This document shows positions 19,662 to 25,459 of a stretch of DNA of 25,459 bases, piece by piece. Positions within the stretch are counted from its first letter, which is position 1. The number at the start of each line of letters is the position of its first letter. The notes under the pieces are model-generated. The model worked only from the letters and a program-made list of their open reading frames with translations. It was not told where the DNA came from and did not search any database. This stretch comes from Pelargonium cotyledonis (lineage: Eukaryota; Streptophyta; Magnoliopsida; Geraniales; Geraniaceae), in contig JAYMTA010000664.1 in the NCBI GenBank assembly GCA_036897625.1, forward strand, positions 1-25,459, written 5' to 3'. The position numbers were made by a program, and so were the translations under genes.

Positions 19662-21020
19662 TGTTGTTTTAAAAGGGGAGAACTAGCTACAGCAGGAAAT
19701 TGTGTCTGTCTAGATTAAACTGAAAGGCTTGTTAAAAGCATTTCCTTCTTTCTTTCTACGAGGCTTAGGCATAATAATAGCAAAAACTATATATATAATC
19801 TCTTGCGCTTTCAAAAGGTTGGATGCTAATTTTTTTTCTTTTTTGTTAATTTTTGTTCTGATTGCAAGTACTTTGAATCTTTGATTCTCAGAATAGTGAA
19901 AGAATTTGTTGGAGGAAAAGCAAACAAATTGTTTTAAGTACAGTCTAGTTTGTGCTCTGCTTTGATTGAGTTGCTCTTTCTAGATGGTGTAGTCTACGTC
20001 GTTTTATCTCCATTGATTAATTATATTAGGATCATGTTAAGTTCTTCAATGATGAAACAGACCCAGAGAAACTGAGTCCATGACATCACACTTGGAGCTT
20101 ACTTGGTAACACTACTAGTGACTTGTAGTCACTACTCATTACCACATTAGTTAAATAATAACTTGAAGTCACTTGCTTGTCTGGTAAATAACTAGAACTC
20201 CCAGGCACATCAATTTTCCCCTTGAAGTTGATATTTTGAGAAATGAGGAATTAGCTCCTGCATCCAAGAGCAAGAAGCAACAAGAGAGAGTAGAGTGTGT
20301 GTTGCCACATCATCTACAATGACTTCACTTGCATTTTCAACAACTGTTGTCTTTGTTATTGTGAACTAACCTGTTGTCACTTTTACATTGTTTTAAACTC
20401 AAACATAAATTACCATATTTGATATTTAGTTTTGAGTTTGGTAACAATCGTTCATATTCCAACAACCAGCTTGAGGATACTCCTAGAAGATTATTGTTGC
20501 AGGCTTGGACTAAAGGTTAGACTTAATTTTTTGTATCTTCATGTTAGCTTAATGTCTGGTTTAGTTTGTGGTGTTTTGTCAAAGTACAGTTTGAGTTATT
20601 TTCAACAAACATAGTTTTGTTTTATACTAAAAATGTTGTTTATGATGTGTTTAAATGATTTGAAGTAATTATGTTTGATGTTCGTTAATGAATGAAATAT
20701 TTTACCAAACAAACTCATTTTTGATCGCTTCACTTCCCAATCAAACCCCCTTTTCTTGTCAATACTATTGTCCACGATCTCCTCTTCTCAACCTCCACTT
20801 AACTCACTATCCATAGAATATGAGCAATGAATTAGTACGCTAATGAGGAAATTACGTTGCTTGGTATTAAATATACCAAGGATCACTATCCAATTGTTTT
20901 GAAAAGAAAAGGAGAATGTATGAGGTGTTTCTAGGATATAATGGGATTGAGACGACCATTAATCAGGATGGCCACAAGCTTTGATATGGCGTCCATGTCA
21001 TTATGTTGAAGTGGTGATGT

Positions 21021-21061
21021 ATCCCACATCGGATAAATATAAAGTCAAGTGGCTAAATATA
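21021..21061 (+). promoter_or_regulatory. Candidate snRNA-type promoter: USE plus TATA at Pol III spacing
   Basis: ATCCCACATCG (21021-21031) equals the plant upstream sequence element RTCCCACATCG. TAAATATA begins at 21054, 22 bp later, close to the 23-24 bp that distinguishes plant Pol III snRNA-type genes from the roughly 33-bp Pol II spacing. The first run of four or more T downstream is TTTTT at 21342-21346. CCCACATCGG also occurs in some plant repeats, so this may be coincidental. Confidence 0.35.
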
Positions 21062-21148
21062 ACGGTGCAAGTAAAACCCTAGTATGAAAAGCTCAAACCA
21101 TTATGTTTAACTCACACCCCCAAAGGGCTGTCTGAGTGAAATCACCCA

Positions 21149-21304
21149 GCTCGGAAACTCTAGTCCACATACTTATCATCATCGTACCATTCCACAATCA
21201 ATTCAAAGCCCTAAAAAGACTTAAACGCTCGGAAACTCTAGTCCACATACTTATCATCACCGTACCATTCCACAATCAATTCAAGGCCCTAAAAAGACTT
21301 AAAC
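21149..21304. repeat. Two head-to-tail copies of a 78-bp unit
   Basis: Copy 1 (21149-21226) and copy 2 (21227-21304) both start GCTCGGAAACTCTAGTCCAC and end CCCTAAAAAGACTTAAAC. I count two differences in 78 (ATCATCG/ATCACCG and TCAAAG/TCAAGG). The near-identity points to a recent tandem duplication. Confidence 0.92.
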
Positions 21305-22145
21305 TTTGACATATCTACGAAAGGAGAAGCCATATATTCAATTTTTGTAGGGTTTTATGAAGCGGAAGAGACTAGACAGTTTTGTTGCTGATTTCGGTAG
21401 GGTTTTGGTGTTGTGGGAATGGATATGGGCTCAATTTGTCCATCATGGGGGCTAGGCTCCTTTCACACCATTTTTATCATATATTTTATTTTCTACATCA
21501 TGGACATTATTTTATTTCGTTAAAAAGATGGGGTACCAATCAAAATTAGTTTTTTTTAGGACAGTCAAAATTAGTTTTTGTTGCTCAACGTAAGCCTTAA
21601 TTTACGCAAATTATATCATATATTTACTTAAATTGTACTCAACTTAAAAACTTAAAAATGTTCATTACCAATTGTTGAGAGAGATACACATAGGGAAGAT
21701 ATCATGTTACCGATTTGATAATAATTTTTGTTACAAATATTATAGAATAAGTGTAAAGGGTGGTGAGTCATATTATAGAATATGATGTTTTTTTTCATAT
21801 TATATATGATAATTGAACGGAAAAATGGGATAATATTGTTCCTCAAACTGGATTCATCACTATTCACTAATAACTAAATCATTTTTGTTGGAGCCAATTA
21901 AGGCAAAATGGTCCATTCATGCATGTTGCTTCCCAAAAAACCAGGGTCCAAAAATAATAGAGGCACAACATAAGTCAAACATAATTAAGAAGAGGAAAAT
22001 AAAATGTTCAATTATTATTATTAATTCAAATTAACTTGCACAATAATTACTCGGTATAATTTATTGCAAACTGTAACAGACATTCACTCACACAATACAA
22101 AAAACGCAAAACACAAGAAAACCAAGCCTCTGTTTCCTTTTTTCA

Positions 22146-23378
22146 CTAACTGTTCACCAATGCACATTGCTTCCTGATCTCACCCACTGTCCCTGTCTTC
22201 ACATTGATCTTCCCCATCTTCTCCATGGAAGCTGAAAATTCAGACAAGAAAGTCTCCACAGAGCCTTGCAACAACTGGTTGATATAGTTCATTGTGGTTG
22301 TGCTTGTGGTCAGTGCTGAATCAGACTGGAACAGACCCCTCCTCTTCACCAACAGCTTGTAGTAGCTCAGATCAAACGTCTTGCGGCTCCCAGGATCCAT
22401 CTCCAGAATCGTTGTGTTGTCGTTTTGAGTCTTGCACTTGTTTGCCTTCAAATTTGCTGCATATTCGCTGTCCAATGCCGGATCTGTGTCTCCCTTGCCG
22501 GTGAAGTTGTACAGTCGGTTCGACATGGCCGGGCAGTGGGCGATACCAATGGTGTGTGCTCCTGATGAATTGAATCACACATCATGTCAGCAAAACAGCA
22601 AAACAGAATTGAATGATGGAATTTAGCTAGTTTACTTACCTGATAGCAACACCAAGTCCTTCAAATCAAGACCTTGGTTGTTGAACAGTCTTTGGAGATT
22701 GGTGAAGTTGCTGGTGGGAGCTGGGATGTTGGCCAATGCCTCTGAGGCATTGGAGAAAGTTCCATCTCTTCTTCCAGTAGGAACTTTCCAGGAAGGACCT
22801 CCCTAGATACAAACAAACCACCAAATCAGCTACAAGCCTACGTACAATTGCTTGATATTCAAGAAACAACAAAAAATTAAGTGCTACTCACAGTGGCCAC
22901 TATTGAGTCTCTGGCAACCAACGAAAGAATATCAGCGCAGGACACTATGCCGGGACATTCTGCTTCCAGGAGGCTCTTCAAGTTGTCGAGGAAATCGAAG
23001 CCTCGAAGGGTCTGGTTTGGAATAGCTGTCTTTTCTGCTGTTGTGGAGTTCAAAAGCACCGACGCATCACAACCCTGCAAGTCACCAAAACAGAGTGTAT
23101 TAGAAAGATTCGACCAAGATTTATAAAAAGGAACAAATTACAGAGTTGTGCGTGTGGAGGACACGGACCCTGACGAAGCAATCATGGAAATGCATTCTTA
23201 TGAACGATGCTGCCAACGAGGGAGCATTCTTGATGTGCATGTTCACGTAATCAAGAATGATCTTCTCGGCTTTCGGGCAGCTCGTGGCGTAGAAATTGTC
23301 CTGAAGCTGAGCATTTGTCGAGGACAGTACTGCAAGAAAACCCAGTATCACAATCCCAACACAACCCATCTTCCCCAT
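22146..23378 (-). CDS. Secreted class III peroxidase, peroxidase 3/30 type, 4 exons, 323 aa
   Basis: Exons: 23169-23378, 22892-23074, 22640-22802, 22146-22561, all GT-AG. Residues 1-23 ([23 protein letters not shown]) are a signal peptide; the mature chain begins [12 protein letters not shown]. The distal site is RMHFHDCF, with Arg61 and catalytic His65; GCDASVLL follows. The proximal haem ligand is His188 in LLSGAHTIG. The conserved [10 protein letters not shown] and [14 protein letters not shown] blocks are present, as are the expected cysteines and several N-glycosylation sites (NST, NFT). The length is normal and nothing is broken. Known role: H2O2-dependent oxidation of phenolics in the cell wall, lignin or suberin coupling and reactive-oxygen control. 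The text is very close to Arabidopsis RCI3/peroxidase 3 (At1g05260) and its relative peroxidase 30. The three-intron layout is the ancestral one for the family. A second ATG at 23369 could also serve; the signal peptide is kept either way. Confidence 0.96.
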
Positions 23379-23445
23379 TCTCTCTGTATGTAAACTGTAG
23401 ATGCCAATTAGTTGTTGCTGTAAATATGGACAACAGAGAACCAAG

Positions 23446-23452
23446 ATTTATA
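23446..23452 (-). promoter_or_regulatory. TATA box of the peroxidase gene
   Basis: TATAAAT on the minus strand (in GCTGTATAAATCTTGG) lies 68 bp upstream of the ATG at 23378. This places transcription start near 23415 and leaves a leader of about 35-40 nt, normal for a peroxidase gene. Confidence 0.65.
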
Positions 23453-25434
23453 CAGCTTTGATTTCAGCTACAAGACAATAACAATGAAGGTGACAATTAT
23501 TTAATTCAAAGTCACACACTCGCACTGTTAAAATTGAGTGTAGTTAGGGTTTGTCTCTCATATGAGGACTCTTGTGAGATTCACCAATTGTGACATCTTG
23601 CGTACATTGGTGGATCTATGTTGTTAGCCATGTGCCAACTCTAGTCTCCTCTCCATCATAATCTTATATTTTTGTTTCTTTAATTCATGTTCTCTGTTAC
23701 ATTTTTACGTGATCATGTACGTGGATTTGGTGGATAAAGATGAGGCATCGCGGAAGCTGGATCGATTAAATATGTTTCGAAGAACATGCAAGAATCCAAG
23801 AAGGCAGAAGATTGATTGGGAAAACCTACTCTGAATTGAGATCCGACATCTTTATCATATAGTTCAACTTTAATCATGATGGGACCGATTATTCGATACC
23901 TGCTGCCACCCATGGCAGCCGACACCTAAATAAATGGCATATTTCGGATGAAACAAAAACTTGACAGAGAAAAATGGCAGTTTATTGTTGGTTTTATGTT
24001 ATATTATGTATGTATATATTTAATACAATGCACATTTTCGTAGAAGGTGAGATATATAGGACCCCAACGGAAAGATTTTTTAATGAACAGAGAAAGAGTA
24101 CAGGAGCTACATATTACAAACAAGTGGAACATGCATGTTGTTTATTTTATTGAGAGCATAAGAGAATATCTCAGAGCATAGATCACCAAACCAATTGTTT
24201 TGAGGCATTGGGGCAAGTAGTTTCCCATCTCTTTTTGTGTCCTTCGTTTTGTGGGGCTGCTTTGGGTGGTGGCTAGGGCTTTGTTTTTTTTTTTTTTTTT
24301 AAATTTTGGTACAACAAACACATGGAGGTGCTCAAAAGACACACACTGTATCATTTTGTAGGGTTGAATGTAAAAGACAACAATGTTATTAACAAAATGA
24401 CTTAATTCTTGCCCAAGTATCATTGTTTGGATAAGCATGCATGCCCATCTTCTTAATTGCCATTGTTAGCAACAAACTAAGACTATACAAACCATTACAC
24501 AAAAACATACCACCAAGCTTATGACTCAGCTCGTAAGAGTTCCAACTTAACATAAAATCTTGAGTTCGGGCTACAGATAATACATTAATTGCTTTATAAC
24601 TTGACTGAGAGAGCTTTGCTAGTCGGTTTGAATGAAGTTTAGTTTGAATTTGGTATGACTTAAAAGATGCCTATCCTAGACCCGCTTAGAATACCTCATG
24701 GTTTAAGAAAGAAATAAAAAAACACACATTATTTTGTTTAATAACTTGCATTATGATTTTCTGAGCTGGTTTACAAGGAATCTTCCTTCAATTAGGTTCA
24801 CTAATTACAACAAGATCCCGTGAAACTTGGAGCAAAAGATGTTAATCCCATTTGGTTTATACACATTCATCACAGTTATGATATATTTGATCTGAATTAG
24901 CAGATTAAAGTCATGAATCTGCATGTGCATGTAAACAGCATAATTGGTTGCAGTACCAGATGCCATGGTCCAAGGAGAGCAAGATACTAATAAATTACCA
25001 AGACAACATCGTAGATCTGGGAGACAGCAACAATGTTTTATTTTTTTTTTTTTTTTTTTCTTTTAATATTAAAAACCCAAACCATGTGTGGAAAATGATA
25101 ATTAAAGATGAAAGAAAAAGAAAGAGAAAGGAAAAGGACAGAAAAGGCAAAGTCATCAGTTTATGTGTATACAAAGAAGCTGCAGTGTATTGTTTATGTG
25201 GCTGTCATTTGCATTATTACCAAATTAACTTTAAACAAATAAAGGTGTGGGGTTCAAGAAAAGAGTGTTTAATTGTGAGTGAATCAAGAGACTTTTATTT
25301 GGTTCTTTGTTTCCTTTACAAGGCATCAGGGCTGAGAGGCAACTCCTTGTCATGATCATTTTCACCTCAATATGTATATAATATGACCATTTTTGATAGC
25401 TACTTGCTACATCATGGGCTGACACTAACATTAC
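23453..25434. other. Intergenic: peroxidase promoter region and unassigned AT-rich DNA
   Basis: No gene is recognised. A 70-codon minus-strand frame (23713-23925) and a 135-codon plus-strand frame (24948-25355) have no known domain; the latter is driven by a T run and a lysine/arginine-rich A/G tract. T runs lie at about 24284-24300 and 25038-25060, and an A/G-rich block lies at 25105-25150. Confidence 0.5.
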
Positions 25435-25459
25435 CTGGGCGGAGCTGGGGGAGGCAATG
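25435..25459 (-). other. Possible exon end with splice donor at the right edge
   Basis: On the minus strand the last bases read CTCCCCCAGCTCCGCCCAG|gtaatg. This is GC-rich coding-like sequence meeting a consensus donor at 25434-25433, after 2 kb of AT-rich DNA. Only 25 bases are visible, so the gene cannot be identified. Confidence 0.25.

Larger units (their letters stand above)
19662..22145. other. Intergenic between convergent TraB and peroxidase genes
   Basis: The first few hundred bases should be the TraB 3' UTR. No coding gene is seen; the 60-codon frame at 20432-20614 is featureless. Around 20100-20200 are small palindromes (AGTGACTTGTAGTCACT). Around 21021-21346 lie a promoter-like motif and a tandem duplication, listed separately. 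The rest is AT-rich. The peroxidase 3' UTR ends somewhere below 22146. Confidence 0.55.

Noticed and set aside
20090..20720. Possible transposon bounded by TTGGTAA-like ends
   Set aside because: The ends match over only about 7-8 bases and no target duplication is visible.
23713..23925. 70-codon minus-strand frame with mixed, protein-like composition
   Set aside because: No recognisable motif, and it lies in the peroxidase upstream region; chance is the simplest explanation.
24948..25355. 135-codon plus-strand open frame
   Set aside because: It is made of a poly-T (Phe run) and an A/G-rich (Lys/Arg) tract, with no domain and no sign of splicing or selection.

Overview
The window is nuclear DNA of a flowering plant, very probably a eudicot. 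Genes are split by AT-rich GT-AG introns, the products have plant-typical homologues, and the gaps hold plant-type MITEs and a Mutator-like element. I cannot name the species. There is no sign of prokaryotic, viral, CRISPR or organellar DNA. All gene models were spliced by hand from the sequence, and reading frame is continuous through every junction.

Layout from left to right. (1) At the left edge, minus strand, is the 5' end of a gene for a protein that starts with a ubiquitin-like fold (2-175). (2) 978-4971, minus strand, is a complete 8-exon gene for PEX22, the peroxisomal membrane anchor of the ubiquitin-conjugating enzyme PEX4 (273 aa). Its introns hold a Stowaway-type MITE, a 74-bp tandem duplication and a GA microsatellite. 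(3) 6658-12240, minus strand, is a 10-exon gene for a CCCH zinc-finger/coiled-coil protein of the Arabidopsis C3H40 type (465 aa), with a further non-coding first exon near 12673-12800 and one GC-AG intron. (4) 12951-14010 is a non-autonomous Mutator-like element with long terminal inverted repeats and a GC-richer interior, followed by a compact nested-palindrome foldback element (15165-15359). (5) 15727-19661, plus strand, is a 9-exon gene for a TraB-domain protein with a C-terminal membrane anchor (414 aa, or 358 aa from an internal ATG), also with a GC-AG intron. (6) 19662-22145 is intergenic and holds a 78-bp tandem duplication just downstream of an snRNA-type promoter motif. (7) 22146-23378, minus strand, is a complete 4-exon secreted class III peroxidase (323 aa). 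(8) The rest, to 25459, is AT-rich intergenic DNA, with a possible splice donor of another minus-strand gene at the extreme right edge.

The genes are independent housekeeping or stress genes and not one pathway. Their order is still informative. From memory, PEX22, C3H40 and a peroxidase lie close together on Arabidopsis chromosome 3, and a TraB gene lies beside a peroxidase on chromosome 1, so the window looks like an ancestral block later split between duplicated segments. I found no novel multi-gene system. The most interesting points are the possible dual-start TraB protein (basic presequence behind a weak ATG, strong internal ATG), the two GC-AG introns, the MULE with unexplained internal sequence, and the possible Pol III-type promoter with a duplicated downstream unit.
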